From Metallyticus violacea (Eukaryota > Arthropoda > Insecta > Mantodea > Metallyticidae): a stretch of 64,000 nucleotides of DNA. A program made the translations under genes and the position numbers. Location of the stretch: assembly GCA_030762175.1 (NCBI GenBank), contig CM060843.1:120195369-120259368 (forward strand), in the 5' to 3' direction. Positions 23,146-34,500 of this stretch are shown piece after piece (within the stretch, counting starts at the first letter, position 1; each line of letters starts with the position of its first letter). The notes below the pieces were generated by a model, which saw only the letters and a list, made by a program, of their open reading frames with translations, was not told where the DNA came from and did no database searches.

Positions 23146-24320
23146 ATATTTCAAAATGAGATGACCATATCTTTCCAGTAGAAGCAGTTCTTTTACCCCT
23201 TCTCTCTTCTCCCCTCCCCCTCTATTTGTGATTATGGACATTTCCACACACAGCTTTGCTGTTAACTCTCAGAGTCGAAATTTAAGTAGTCAAATTTCAC
23301 CAGCTGTGGTTACCTGTGGAAGAAACTCTGCAGTTTCTTGTAATATCTTAAACTGCATGCGAACGTCATTTTGTTTGGGAATCAGCAGTATGGCAATCCA
23401 CATTTTGAGCACTTCTCATGTGCTACTTTTCTTTTTTGCAAAGGGGCATCCAGATATAATTCCGTACAATTAATTAACTAAGATAAACATATAATCCTGT
23501 TTAGTTAATTAGTTTATATAGATTAATACCTCGTGATACAATTATGTAAAAGAATGTAGATTGTTCGAGAATCGGAAATCTTGGCTGGAAAGATGAAAAC
23601 TTCCATGTGCCATAAGTAAGGGGACATTTGATTTTCATCAAAGTAAAACATGTTCTAGAAAAAGACTGGTGATGGGCTTTCACCTTGGGCACCTCTCTTA
23701 AAAGAAAGAGAAATTGTCGAACCCTCAAAACGTTTCTATCTAATGTACAATGAATCAAGACTAGCCAAAAATTCTCGAATTTCAAAATGCCTTTTCGAGA
23801 AACTTCTAGCGGCAAGAGATTAAGCGAATAGGAAGGAAAACATCTGCTATGCTTAGGACTTTTTTTCCCCGTAGAAATTTAGTAAAAGCATATTTGGAAG
23901 GTTTCTTCGTTCAGTTCCACTTGAGAGACGAGAGTAGGCAGTTCGCTTCAAGAGACGAGAATATATGTTCGCTTTGGGAAGTGAGAGAGGGCTGTTCAAT
24001 TTAGATAAAGAGAAATATAACTCGTGAAATGGAACGGTAAAAATCTATTAGTTAGGATGATATTGATAATGTAATTGAGTATGTGAAGAGAACGATTATA
24101 GAATTTGTAAGTACAGGGTCAATAAATATTTAAAACTCTCCATACCCTTGCTAATGGTAAGAAAGTGTCGTCTAAGGAAAAGGAACAATGAAGTGAACAA
24201 TGAAGTGTGAACAGTTAAACAATGGTGAAATTTTAATCCGCAACTTTTACAGTGATTTCCTCTGTATCCCGGCCAGGACCGATGGATTTTTTCGGGGGTA
24301 AATTGCTTCCTTCGGAAGAA
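23146..24320. other. Unassigned sequence, no gene seen
   Basis: Mixed AT-rich sequence. A GAGACGAGA motif occurs twice at about 23920-23960. No reading frame with recognisable motifs was found on either strand. Confidence 0.45.
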
Positions 24321-26030
24321 AGCGGTGGATATGTCAATGTAATACCTAATTTTTAGTTGAAAGTAGCACACTGGCCATTTTTTTACAGCTGACAATACTA
24401 ATACTTTGGAAATATTTTACATTAATATATTCTTATTCATCATTTTATCGATAATGCACAGTTTTACCTGCCGGCAGGGGGAATAGATCCTACCATGTAC
24501 TTAGCTTTGTTGTGGTGGAGTTATAAATTGATCACTCGTTTGTAACAGAAATAACAATAACTGTTTGAAAAACCTAATACATGGCGAAAATTTTAAATGC
24601 AAAAAAATTACTTTGAGGTTTTAGCGAAAATACAGCAACTCCCTTGCCGTCAGGTAAGAAACCTAACGCCGATCATATATTTCGTATTTTGGCACTGAAA
24701 ATTTTAATTGATCATGTACTTTTTATTGAAATAGGCGTCGCTGATTTAGTTTCTATGCACAGATACCAATACAAGTGATTTGGCAACATTTTCATTAATA
24801 TTAAGCTCGTAATTGAATCTTTAATGCACTTTTTTACATGCCTGTGAGTTATAGCCCAATGACTTGTCATGATTTTTTTTTAGTAAATATATAAATTTAT
24901 TCCTATTTTATACTGAAATATTTTCTCTGCACAAATGAGAGTACTAGTTTCTTTTGAATTTACGTCAGTAAAAATTGGTGGTACTTTACCGATAATGCAG
25001 CGATACTGTCGTCAGAAAATAACGGCCAAAGACTGGTCATATATTTTAATACTGACGGTGCAAAAGAATTCATAATTTCTATGCACAAATGATATTTCAA
25101 GAATTTGGCAAATAATGTATAATATTCACATTATTTTATTGATTTTATCGATAATGCAACCTTTTCCGTGCCGGAAGATAGTGGCTCGAAACCGGCCATG
25201 TGCTTGGCCTATTTGCGGACAGTCAGTATATAAATTGAAATCCCAACTTTAAATAAATTAAGCTATTGTGGTTCACGTTCTCTGCATAGGTAAGAATTTC
25301 GTACTTTGTAAATATTTCACTTAAAAAAATGGTTCGACTTTTTACCGATAATATTCTGTTGCTGGCGGGTAAGACCACATCTACCATCATACTTTTAGTA
25401 TTTTCGAGATGCAAATTATAGTTGAGCACCGCATTTTTTAATCGGAATGAGCGATTGAGTTACTGTGTGCAGTTGGCATTGTTAGGATTTAGACAATATT
25501 TCATAAGAATAACAACACATTCCTTATATCATTCACAATGCACCGTATTATATATCGGCCCTTTTCCGGTCATATATTTAGCATTTTGCTGTCAAATTAT
25601 AAAATGATTACCCACTTTTAACTGAAATAGCATTCACTGTCGGTTTTCCTGCACAGTGAGAAAATTGGTATTTAGTGAATATTTTAACAAAACAATGAGA
25701 TTGGAATTTTTACCGATAATGCACCAATTCAATTGCTACGAATGCCGGTCGTGTGTGTATAATATGTATATATTGCGGCGCCGAAAAATATAAATATAAA
25801 TTCATTTGCTGTTATATATACAAAACTGCCCCATTGCTCGTCATAAATTCATGTGGTAAAGTTTAATTTGATTGAATATATTTTACTGAAATAGACAACA
25901 CTGGCTGTCTGTACAAGTGAGAATACTAGTTCTTTATTCTTTTGGAATGGTTGGAATGATAATTGGTTCCTATACTACCGATAATGAAACGATTATGTTG
26001 CGTTGAGGTGGTATTTATTTACTTGAAACA
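24321..26030. repeat. Satellite 1, third block
   Basis: Plus-orientation monomers resume with ATGTAATACCTAATTTTTAG and ATCGATAATGCACAGTTTTACCTGCCGGCAGG (landmarks near 24375, 24570, 24755, 24930, 25100, 25280, 25460, 25650 and 25910). Divergence looks higher than in the first block. The block ends at the 5' flank of the LINE. Confidence 0.8.
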
Positions 26031-26527
26031 CCCCCCAATAATTTGTACATAAGTGTCGCAATAATCAATTATGATTAATTTAGATTTAATCATATTGTAT
26101 TAATTTCTTATTCCATATACATTTGAACCCCTCAGGGGCCCACTTTTGGGTACGGGGCGTAGCGACCCCGATGCACCCAAGCTGCTCCGCATGTCCACGC
26201 TCAGCGTGTTTGACTCCTTTTTATATCCTCTCTATTTTCATTTTTATTCGTCCTACTTCCCTGTTCTTTGTCTGATGGGTGCCCCCGTGTTTGAAACGGT
26301 AAAAAGTGACTGGGTAACGGCGTAACTCCCAGCACTGGGTTATCATACTAGGACAGGAGCGTACCCCCCGGTAGTAAAGTCCAAGCCCGGGGAGGGGCCA
26401 TTGCAAGAGCTGTGAACCTGTAGACAATTGGGTACCTCTGTCTGGACCCGGGGAGGTTTGACTCTGAGATAAGCCAGGACAGGTCACCTGAGCCGGGGTG
26501 GCGCCCAGGAAGCAGCCTGCCATTGGA

Positions 26528-26689
26528 ATGGTGGAGGATAAATACGCTATGGTTAATAATAACCCTCCCATTCAAATGAAACGTAAAAGAGTGGACAATA
26601 GAGAAGCAACAGAGCAGTCTAATCCTCGTTACTTAGGTTCCACGCGTTTAAAAAAAAGGACGGTTCGATTTCGACCTGGTAGCGTTTAA
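26528..26689 (+). pseudogene. LINE ORF1 start, truncated
   Basis: An ATG-initiated frame of 53 codons, basic (MKRKRVDNRE...RLKKRTVRFRPG), ending at a TAA. In this LINE type ORF1 is normally a longer RNA-binding gag-like protein with zinc knuckles. Here only a basic N-terminal piece remains, and the endonuclease frame begins 30 bp later, so the rest has been deleted. Confidence 0.5.
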
Positions 26690-26719
26690 ATTTAATTTTA
26701 TCTTATTCCAGATTTAACA

Positions 26720-27349
26720 ATGACCATCCTTTCTTGGAATGTGCTTGGGCTCCGTGGTCGAAGAGCTGACCTTGAGCTACTTTTGCGATCGACTAACTCG
26801 CCACTAGTGTGTCTCCAGGAGACCAAACTTAAACCACAGTTTTCGCGGTTACTCTTCGATGAGATTCGATCTTCCTTCCAAAGTTCGCACTCCTGCGCAT
26901 GACGGAGTTTTAGTTCGAGATGACCTATATAGTTCTTCCGTGCGCTTACAGACTCCTTTACAGGTTGCAGCAGCCACAGTTTACCTTTCTGGCCTAATTT
27001 TTACAATCTGCACTACTTACCTCCATCTGCTACTGTCGCAGAGGTTGATCTGGATAATCTCCTATCACAGCTACCATCCTATGTCCTGCATATGGGGGAT
27101 TTTAGTGCGCACCATTCCCTATGGGGTTCTACCACGGAGTGTGCAAGAGGTAGCATGTTAACAGATTTTCTAGGCCGCCACAATCTTATTCTGCTCAACA
27201 CTGGTCAACGTACCTTTCTTTCTGACAGTACACATAGCTTTTCACACTTAGACTTATCTTTCTGCTCTGCCTCACTTGCTGTACATTTTACCGGGAACGT
27301 CATCTCCGATTTATACTACAGTGACCACTTTCCGTGTAGTCTGGAATAA
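26720..27349 (+). pseudogene. LINE ORF2 APE endonuclease domain, frameshifted
   Basis: Nicks target DNA for target-primed reverse transcription. The start, MTILSWNVLGLRGRRADLEL, and LVCLQETKLK (catalytic Glu) are in the first frame. The third frame from about 27092 has MGDFSAHHSLWGS (the family's GDFNAHH), then LLNTGQRTF, HSFSHLDLSF and the C-terminal SDHFP motif (Ser-Asp-His). The middle lies in another frame (VAAATVYLSGLIFTICTTYL). At least two frameshifts are present; catalytic Glu, Asp and His positions are still recognisable. Confidence 0.85.
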
Positions 27350-28850
27350 GCTTCGTCGCACTGTAGGCACCTTGGGTCTTTCTCCATACCCGGTCTAAGA
27401 GTGCAACACTGTACTTCCACTCCTGTTGATATCGCCAATACTTTAGGGCGAATGTTTGCTGGTGTTTCAAGCTCCGCTAATCATCCTCTTGCGTTAAATT
27501 AGTGGCTACAGTTACAAGTATGATAAACAATGCGTTTGAGGAAAGTTCACTGCTAGTGTAAGCAGAAAGGTTTGTTCATAAATTCGAGCAAAAAAGTTTT
27601 CAATCCAGAAGGAATCTGAATGTTCTAGGAACTCTTAAGCTTGGTAGTTCAACCCTGGAATACTGTTGAGTCAGTCAAATATCTAGGCCTTGAACTGGGA
27701 AAGAAACTGACCTGGAACAATCATATTAATAATATTCTCCTCAGGGCCAGATGACCAGAGGCGCTATCTGATCCACCTGTGGCATTAAATCACACATTAG
27801 CCATTGGCTTTATGGTGCTTTAATTAGGTGCCAAATATCTTAAGGTGCCATTGTTTGGTGTCGGACAACTTTAAAAAGCACTATAGCAGGTAAGTTTACC
27901 AGGCGACCGAGATTAGCATGTGTTTGTGTTATAGGGCCCTTCAGAACCACACCAACCGTCGCTCTGGAGACTATTAGACTTCCCTTCCGTGGACATTTAT
28001 TTACAAGCAGAAGCTAGGCTCACGGCTCATCGCTTGTCACAAAGGAAATTCAGGTAGCTTTGCTGAAACTGGGCACCTTACAACCTAAATTTCCTGGATA
28101 TTTCAGAACTGAGGATGTCAGACCTAATGAATACTCAGTAATTTCCTTCCATTAAGGATTACTCCCGCATGTAGAGATAACTGGGTGGAAAGAACTACGC
28201 CAAAAGAAGAAGATAATCAACTTTTATGGTACACTGATGGATCCCGCAAAGGGCCCAGACAGCCAAAGTTCACTAAAAGCACTTACCTCTGACCAAGTGC
28301 AATGTAAACTGTTATGGGAATGTGAAAATGCCTGGTTTTCCCTGGTATCCTGCAACAGGCTCGAACTGCGGTGAGTACAGGAGAATGAGGGTATTAATGG
28401 GAATGAAATGGCAGATCAGCTGGTAAAAAGGGGCCCTGACATCCTTTTCTAGCCCTGAGTCCGTGGTCGGAGTCAGTACTGATACAACTAAGACCGCAGT
28501 CAAAACATGGATTGGGGTTGAGAATCAATTAAGGTAGCAATTCTATCCTTGGCAGATCCAAATTAGGAAATTCATCCTATTCTCTAACAAGAATTTCTCC
28601 TCATCCCTTCTCCAATTCGATAGATGGAGAATGTGGAAAGAAATTGCGCTAATCACTGAACATGGTCACCTCAGAAAACATCTACGAAAATTGGGTTCCT
28701 ATAAAGACGAACTTGCATGTTGTGCAAGCAGGACAAGGAATCTGCCTCGAGGGTCCTGTTTGAGTGTCCAATCCTGGAAAGAGACTCGTTCTCTCTCTAA
28801 CCAGAAAAGATCTGGGAAAAGAAGGCAACAATGGAACCAAAATACTGTAA
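27350..28850 (+). pseudogene. LINE ORF2 remnant: RT edge, RNase H, CCHC; RT core deleted
   Basis: After the endonuclease come GVQHCTSTPVDIANTLGRMF-type linker sequence, then abruptly VKYLGLELGKKLTWNNHI (about 27670-27720), which lies downstream of the RT catalytic loop. The RT palm with its YADD box is absent. Next comes LPSVDIYLQAEARLTAHRLS (about 27990), RNase H with YTDGSRKG (about 28230) and GNEMADQLVKRG (about 28400), then a Cys-rich CMLCKQDKESASRVLFECPI segment (about 28710-28770). Many stops and frame changes. Useful for classifying the family, not functional. Confidence 0.8.
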
Positions 28851-29024
28851 CTTGTAAAAGGAAAATCCCATGGGGTAGCATAATAAGCCTTAAGGTTGCC
28901 CAACGGGGTACCACAATAAGCCTTGAGGCTGATGTGCTGGAGGATTCTAAAGCTCCATCAAATGCCTCCTAATATTTATATCCTCCTAATATTTATATAA
29001 CTATCCTTGCTCAAGTTGCGGCAG

Positions 29025-29330
29025 TGGTGAGATAGGTAAGCAATGACGTAATGTAACTGGTAGTGCTGATCTCGCCTTGCAACATTCATGTGCTGTGAGT
29101 CCATCGCATGCCACAGCATTGATTGAGAAAATTCAGAATATGAGGCGAAAGAACAATTCCGTGGCTATCGAAATATTCTCGCCACCCGTTCTTTGCAACC
29201 AAGATGCACACTGAATTTTTGCCTGGTTTCGTGTTAGTATCGGTGTTGACAACTGCTATGGGAAGCTGTCTATTATGTAAGAAACCTAGAGTTTTTACGC
29301 TCAATCTGTTGACAGAACCATTGAACAGAA
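29025..29330 (-). pseudogene. Second Polinton relic: ATPase C-terminal stub joined to adenovirus-type protease
   Basis: The minus strand holds HNRQLPIAVVNTD, then NTKPGKN (the His-Trp pair is lost), EYFDSHGIVLSPHILNFLNQ and CCGMRWTHST, clearly homologous to the protease at 5553-5945. Nucleotide similarity continues to about 29030 (GATAGGTAAGCAA.GACGTAATG). Immediately upstream, at 29279-29316, a different frame reads CQQIERKNSRF, matching CQQIEPRNSRF near the ATPase C-terminus at about 9665. The two genes are about 3.8 kb apart in the first element, so this copy has an internal deletion fusing them. It is a separate, shorter Polinton insertion. Confidence 0.8.
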
Positions 29331-29662
29331 TCCGTGTTTCCGACAGAAGACATGCCGATGTCAACGGGTTTCGTGATGCTATAAAGGGGTAGCATACTGA
29401 CGAAAATGGGGAAAAAAGTTGTTCGGAGAGTACAGCCCACTGCCGTTACTAAACATAGTTTTGTTGCCGGCGCTGTTGGAACGCCTGTGGCGCTGGCTGA
29501 AGATATGTTGCTACCGGGAAGTAGTCGTGTAGCTACTGATGGAAGACATGCTGATGCTGCTTAATCGATATGTTGAAGGAGCAGTGTATATATATGCACA
29601 AAAATGCCAAGAGATGCACTCGCTGCGTTCACTTTTATACTGGAACCCCTTCCACTTTTCAG
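29331..29662 (-). other. Probable further part of the second Polinton relic
   Basis: Lies between the ATPase/protease fusion and a promoter-like cluster. It has short frames on both strands (29407-29565 plus; 29511-29699 minus), neither with a family match I recognise. Position suggests it is the 5' part of the relic. Confidence 0.35.
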
Positions 29663-29802
29663 TGACGTCACGGAGTTTAGTTTTCCATACCGCGAGCACA
29701 TTTTAGCTCCGCCCATTTGGTTTTCAACCAATGAGGTAGGATTTTTCTACCGCGCATGCGCAATACCTTCCATCACTCTTGGTTTTTAGCAAATGAGATT
29801 GG
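29663..29802. promoter_or_regulatory. Promoter-like cluster: CRE, GC box, CCAAT boxes, NRF1-type site
   Basis: Within 140 bp there are a perfect CRE palindrome TGACGTCA (29663-29670), a GC box CTCCGCCC (29707-29714), CCAAT on the plus strand (29728-29732), ATTGG (29798-29802), and GCGCATGCGC (29752-29761), the palindromic core bound by NRF1-type factors (EWG in flies). Such clustering in AT-rich surroundings is unlikely to be random. It may be the promoter of the second Polinton relic or an unrelated captured promoter. No intact gene follows on either side. Confidence 0.5.
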
Positions 29803-30600
29803 TTTTCCTCATCTCGCCCGAGGCAGTGAAAGTGGGGTAGAACTTAACATGAAATTCCAGTATCAAGATAAAAACATAGAAATGTTATTAAAGGGGGGGG
29901 GGAACCTTTCAAGGCAAGAATTCGTAAAATATAGGAATGCTTTTAACAGGCAACAACCTCTTTTTTTGTAAGACTCTGGGGTGAGAAAACATTGAAATCC
30001 ATTATCAACCTAATGGAAAAATCCATTAAAATGTAAAATAATGCGTGATTCTGAGGTGAAAAGCTTTTAGTCTCTTTTTTCTCGTCCTCCCCCCCCCCCC
30101 ATTGAACGCGACGCGAAAGTATTCTTTAATTGTATCATAACATCTTTTTAAAGTGAGAAGTATTTTTATAACCACACAATTTGGCTTGCATCCACCATTC
30201 AATAAAATAACTGCTCCGATTACCTGAAGGAAACAAACTCTACACCAAATGATGTTAGGGTTAAAAGCATTTAAAAATGCGAATTCCAAATCATCGAAGT
30301 TTAATTAGACAGGAATTCTTAAAAATTACTTTACAAAGAAACCTCTTGCCCACCCAACTCCTTGACAGGCAGAATTTTTCCAAGTCAATAAATAATGTCC
30401 CTTCTCCAGATGGCTGTTGCTGACTGCTGATTGTAACCCACTAGTGGGCGCTAGCCGCAGATGCAGGTTCGTTACCGGAAAAGGGACACATACTAGTAGA
30501 CTGTTCATGTTGGAAATATTAATTACATAACCGTTTACAATTTAAGACTTTTGTGTACTTTATTGATATACCACCATATATGTTCCGACAGTCTGATGGT
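29803..30600. other. Unassigned stretch, no gene seen
   Basis: Contains G and C homopolymer runs (29894-29902 and about 30090-30100) and a CCCACTAGTGGGCGCTAGCCGC segment at 30437, a little like the CACTAGAGCGCTAGTG motif at the Polinton tips. No reading frame of interest. Confidence 0.4.
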
Positions 30601-30711
30601 CCATAATAAATTAAGATTTTTTAATTATAAATTTATCATTCATTTTCATCTGACATAGGTTTGAGTGTTTGTTTGTAAGCACATATGAAAAAAATAGAAC
30701 TATGTGAATAT
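30601..30711. repeat. Diverged satellite-like flank, left of solo LTR
   Basis: AT-rich sequence with weak satellite 1 landmarks (ATTATAAATTTATCAT, GTAAGCACATATG, CTATGTGAATATT). It is interrupted at 30712 by the LTR; clearer satellite resumes on the other side. Confidence 0.4.
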
Positions 30712-31396
30712 TGTCACGGACGCTATTTTCGGGCGGTAAATATTGGTAAATTGATGTCATGTACTTTGAAATCTAAATTTCTCAGAAAGGACATAGTTTT
30801 TGGTTTATCCATATTTTTACTATTTTGTATTAGCATGAGATACTTAGTAAATTATTGTACAAAAGGAAAAGTTTGGTGTGTCACTTCCACACCAAACATT
30901 AGTTTCCTTTGAGGAATCTGCTTAAGTCATGTAGGACTCAGGATGTCATGTGTCAATCAGGATGTTTGAGAACTGTCATGTGTTGCTCTGTGATTGGCTG
31001 CTTTAATTCAAACCTAGGGCGGTGGCACACCATATTTGGTAATGCCTCTGTTCCTCCCTGGGGTATGGGATTCTATTTAAGAGCCTGCAGGTTCCTACAG
31101 AGTAGTAGAGAGAGACAGGGAGAAAGAGAGAGCCTAGAGGCTAGGCTGAGGACTCACGAGAAGTTTTAGCATGCCGAGACACATCCTCCAAGGTAAGCCC
31201 TGACTGGGGGCACAAGCAGCAGAATGGTTAGCAGGATGCTGTCTTGATATTGTAACATGTACTTGAAAGGTCATACACATTAGTTTGTAATTAGTATCAT
31301 TCAGAGTGATTATAATAAAAGATAACTAACTTTAGCTCTACCATCTTTTTGTAGCTTAGCTCCCCCTGTCATCTCCTAAAATTCTGGGGTGTGACA
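30712..31396 (+). mobile_element. Solo LTR with 4-bp target duplication
   Basis: A 685-bp unit with perfect 6-bp inverted ends, TGTCAC...GTGACA, flanked by ATAT on both sides (30708-30711 and 31397-31400). Internal promoter logic fits an LTR read on the plus strand: a CTATTTAAG TATA-like box at about 31072, a GAG-rich leader with AGAGAGAGACAGGGAGAAAG at about 31110, and an AATAAAAG polyadenylation-like signal at about 31314. There is no gag/pol between a pair of LTRs, so this is the scar of recombination between two LTRs. A 4-bp duplication and TG...CA ends are consistent with a Gypsy-type element, but family assignment is inference. Confidence 0.75.
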
Positions 31397-31400
31397 ATAT

Positions 31401-31535
31401 TAACATTAAAAATATGAGGTTCAAATTTTGAGGGATGATAAAAGTATTTTGTATCAGCAGATAACCCAAATGTTGGTCATGAATTTGGGCATTTTTAGGG
31501 TGGAATAATAAACTGATCATCAACGTTAAGAGTAA
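31401..31535. repeat. Satellite 1 fragment, right of solo LTR
   Basis: Contains GGTCATGAATTTGGGCATTTTTAGGG then TGGAATAATAAACTGATCATCAA, matching the satellite 1 segment GGTCATAAATTTAGCCTTTTTGCGG/TGGAATTATAAATTGATCATCAA. It is the last clear satellite 1 trace toward the telomere. Confidence 0.65.
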
Positions 31536-34500
31536 GTGTGTATGAGGTTGGCATATGGAGGCTCATGGAGGAGGAAGAGGCTGTTAACTAGAGGAGCAGC
31601 ATGGTGGATGATGATGGAAGCTGATGTAAAAATCTGTGCAAGACTGCTAATAGAGGAGGATGGAAAAATTTTGAGGTTAACAGCACGTGAGTAATCCTAG
31701 TTTATACTAAATTACATGGAAATAATGAATTTCATAAAATATTTAGAGGTAAATGAGATATTTTAGCACTTATTATGATATAGACAAAAATTAGGAAGCC
31801 AAGAAAAAATATGTTTATAGTAAAAGATAGAATGCCTAATATTAACAAAAAATATCGTAGATGGTAGTGGTAGTGCACAAATATGTTATATAAGAAGGTG
31901 TATTGCATTGTTAGCTGCTTAGTTTCCTGTGTTTGTATAGTCCCATTTAATGCTGTTAATTTACAAAATAAAAATAACACATCATTATTATATGAATGTG
32001 CATAATATTTTTCAGCAACAGAGGTAAAACAATTTGTATTGCAGGTTGCAAATAATTCAAGTGACTAAGGGTTTATAACATTGAAAGGTTAATAAGTCAT
32101 GGAGAAAGTTGGCCCAGACCTTGCTGTTCAGATAAGCCTTCACTACTTATTTAAGGGTGTAATTAAAGGAATATTGATACAATACCTTCAGAGGGGAAAA
32201 AAGAAAGAAAGAAAGAAAAAAAATCTGCTTATGTTATTTTTTCAGATCAGCTTACGTAAACCTTAATTAACTTTTAAAGCATGAACTTGAATGAGGATAA
32301 AATGTTACTTCACCAGTTGGAAATAATAGCAGTGAAGAACACCATTCTTTTACATTCTATTTAGATGACTCCTCAGATGATAATTCTTCAGAGGCTATAG
32401 AATTGTAACATGTGACAATGAATCAACTGCCATAGAACATAAAAGGTATGAAAAATGTATGATGTCAAAAGTGTTAGTGAAAATTTATTTTAATTACAGT
32501 GTATCATTCATATAAAGATATGAATAAGGATATGGTGGCAGAGAACTGCATCGCTGAATAAGCCATCAATTAATGTCAGACTACATGACTTGGAGCAGGA
32601 GGGCAGGGCTTATCAAACTGCTGCATTGGCCTTGTGTCTCAGGGCACTCAATCAGTGTCATTTGAACAGTGAAGGAAACAACATATGTCTGCTCATTCTG
32701 TCAGGAGATTATTTTAGAAGAAATTTCCACATGAAAGTTCAGTTATGCAATGCTGTTCATTCATTATCCACTCATGTTAGATAAATTAAAGGATAAAGAT
32801 AAATTGTCAAGAGATGAATTTACTTTTTAAGAGAGAACTAAGAAGGGATAATTTCACAAGCAGATGCCAGATATATGTGGAAAATGAAGATAGGCAACTC
32901 CAGCACTTCCTTGTGTGACATGGGTGATTTAAGTGATTTAGAACTTATTATACTAGCTCTAGTGCAGGCTCTTGCAACTGGATTGGTGACCTTCGAACCT
33001 TGTGTGAATGCCAGAAATTCTGGGGGATGCATAAAAAATTGGTGCTGTGGTTGCAGCTCCAATGCCAATAGATGTGTCTCAATTACAAGGGTGCTAAAGC
33101 TGCTGAATTAAACACTGTTTAAATCTATTTTGCCTAACACAAGCATACTTTCATCATTAATATGTGCATTACAGTTGGTAAATAGAAGGAAACAGAATAA
33201 TTTTCTGCAGAATCTCTTTGAAAGTGGTTATTTACATTTCCTAAATGAAGAAGAAATGTGCATTGTTTCGTCATGTTTTGATATTGCGGTGGTTGTTGAG
33301 AAATGCATGTTTAAATGTACCATTTCTATTAAAATATAAGTACGACATAGTGGAGTACAATATCTAGGGAGACAATAAGGAATTGAAACTGTTTCAATTT
33401 GAACATAAGGAAAATTTCAGCATGTTTATGGCTATTTGTAATTGATTCTTGAAGATACAAATGCACATTGCATTGAAAGAACTGTATCAACCCAAGTAAT
33501 GAGTATTTAAAATGATATGTTTAAATTCCCTGTGCATATGTCTTGTAGAAAATGTGTTAAATGAGTAATTAGATTTTTTTCACAGTATTTTAACAAAATA
33601 TATCCTAAATTCATAAGTTTGTAACTGGATAGCATTTTTCTTCCAATTCTCCTTCCTTCCCAAAAAATATAGTCATAGGATCAGTAAACAAAATGGGGTG
33701 TAAAGTAAAATGTGCTTTCTTAATTCATTTATATAGAAATATCATTACAGTGACATCATTTAAAGTTTTAAGTATAATCAAAAGTGATGAGAGCATAATT
33801 ACTGACGAGTGCTGTTTAGAGTAGAATTTAGATTAGATATTTCAAAACTGTTTTATTGAAGTATTTATATTTTACATGTTAAGTGATTTGAAAAAACAAG
33901 GATGTTATTTTACTGTTGTGGTGTAAGTGCTCCATGCATTTTATAACTCATATTTAATTTCAGATATAAATAAGCTTTGGGCAGATTTGTTGGGAAACAC
34001 AATTGAAGGGGAGAAAAACTGCTTACATGTGTGCTTGCCATTTTGACAAAAAACAACACAGTGTAGGGATAACAGATAAATGAATGGTAGATTCACACCC
34101 TATTAGCAAATAGAAGTCAGCATCCTTAATTTATAATTTCATATTAATTGAAATGAATGCAAATAAGCAATTAATTAATGAGGCTAAAGTGCACTTAATT
34201 AATTCTCTTTAATGCATTTCTTGAAACTTATATCTGTAGCCCCTTATATTATGAAATAGTGTTAAATTGTATATTTTGCAAGTAATTTAGCATGTACTTT
34301 ATTGCTGTTTTAACAGATAAATAAATAGTAAAGTTTGGAACGTTTTGCTTCCGCTAAAATAAAACAATGACATTGACGACACTCATAATCTGCAAAACTA
34401 CTGCATTTGGAGGAGAGGGGTTGACTTAACTAACTTGATAGTTATAATACAGGCTGTTGTTCAATATTAGTGATTTTTATTTGTAAGTTTATATCATTTT

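Larger units (their letters stand above)
26105..28975 (+). mobile_element. Non-LTR retrotransposon (APE + RNase H type), internally deleted
   Basis: Plus-strand LINE of the Jockey/I/LOA-like assemblage: a GC-richer 5' region (26105-26527), an ORF1 start, an APE-type endonuclease, the downstream edge of the reverse transcriptase, RNase H and a terminal CCHC-type motif. The RT core is missing, so it cannot move itself. The 3' end carries a short direct duplication (TCCTCCTAATATTTATAT twice, 28963-28996). Flanking satellite 1 on the left and a Polinton relic on the right show that it is one of several nested insertions. I could not define target duplications. Confidence 0.85.

Noticed and set aside
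32590..33339. Three consecutive plus-strand frames (32590-32784, 32875-33111, 33130-33339) as a gene
   Set aside because: No shared family, no convincing splice structure and ordinary lengths for chance frames in AT-rich DNA.
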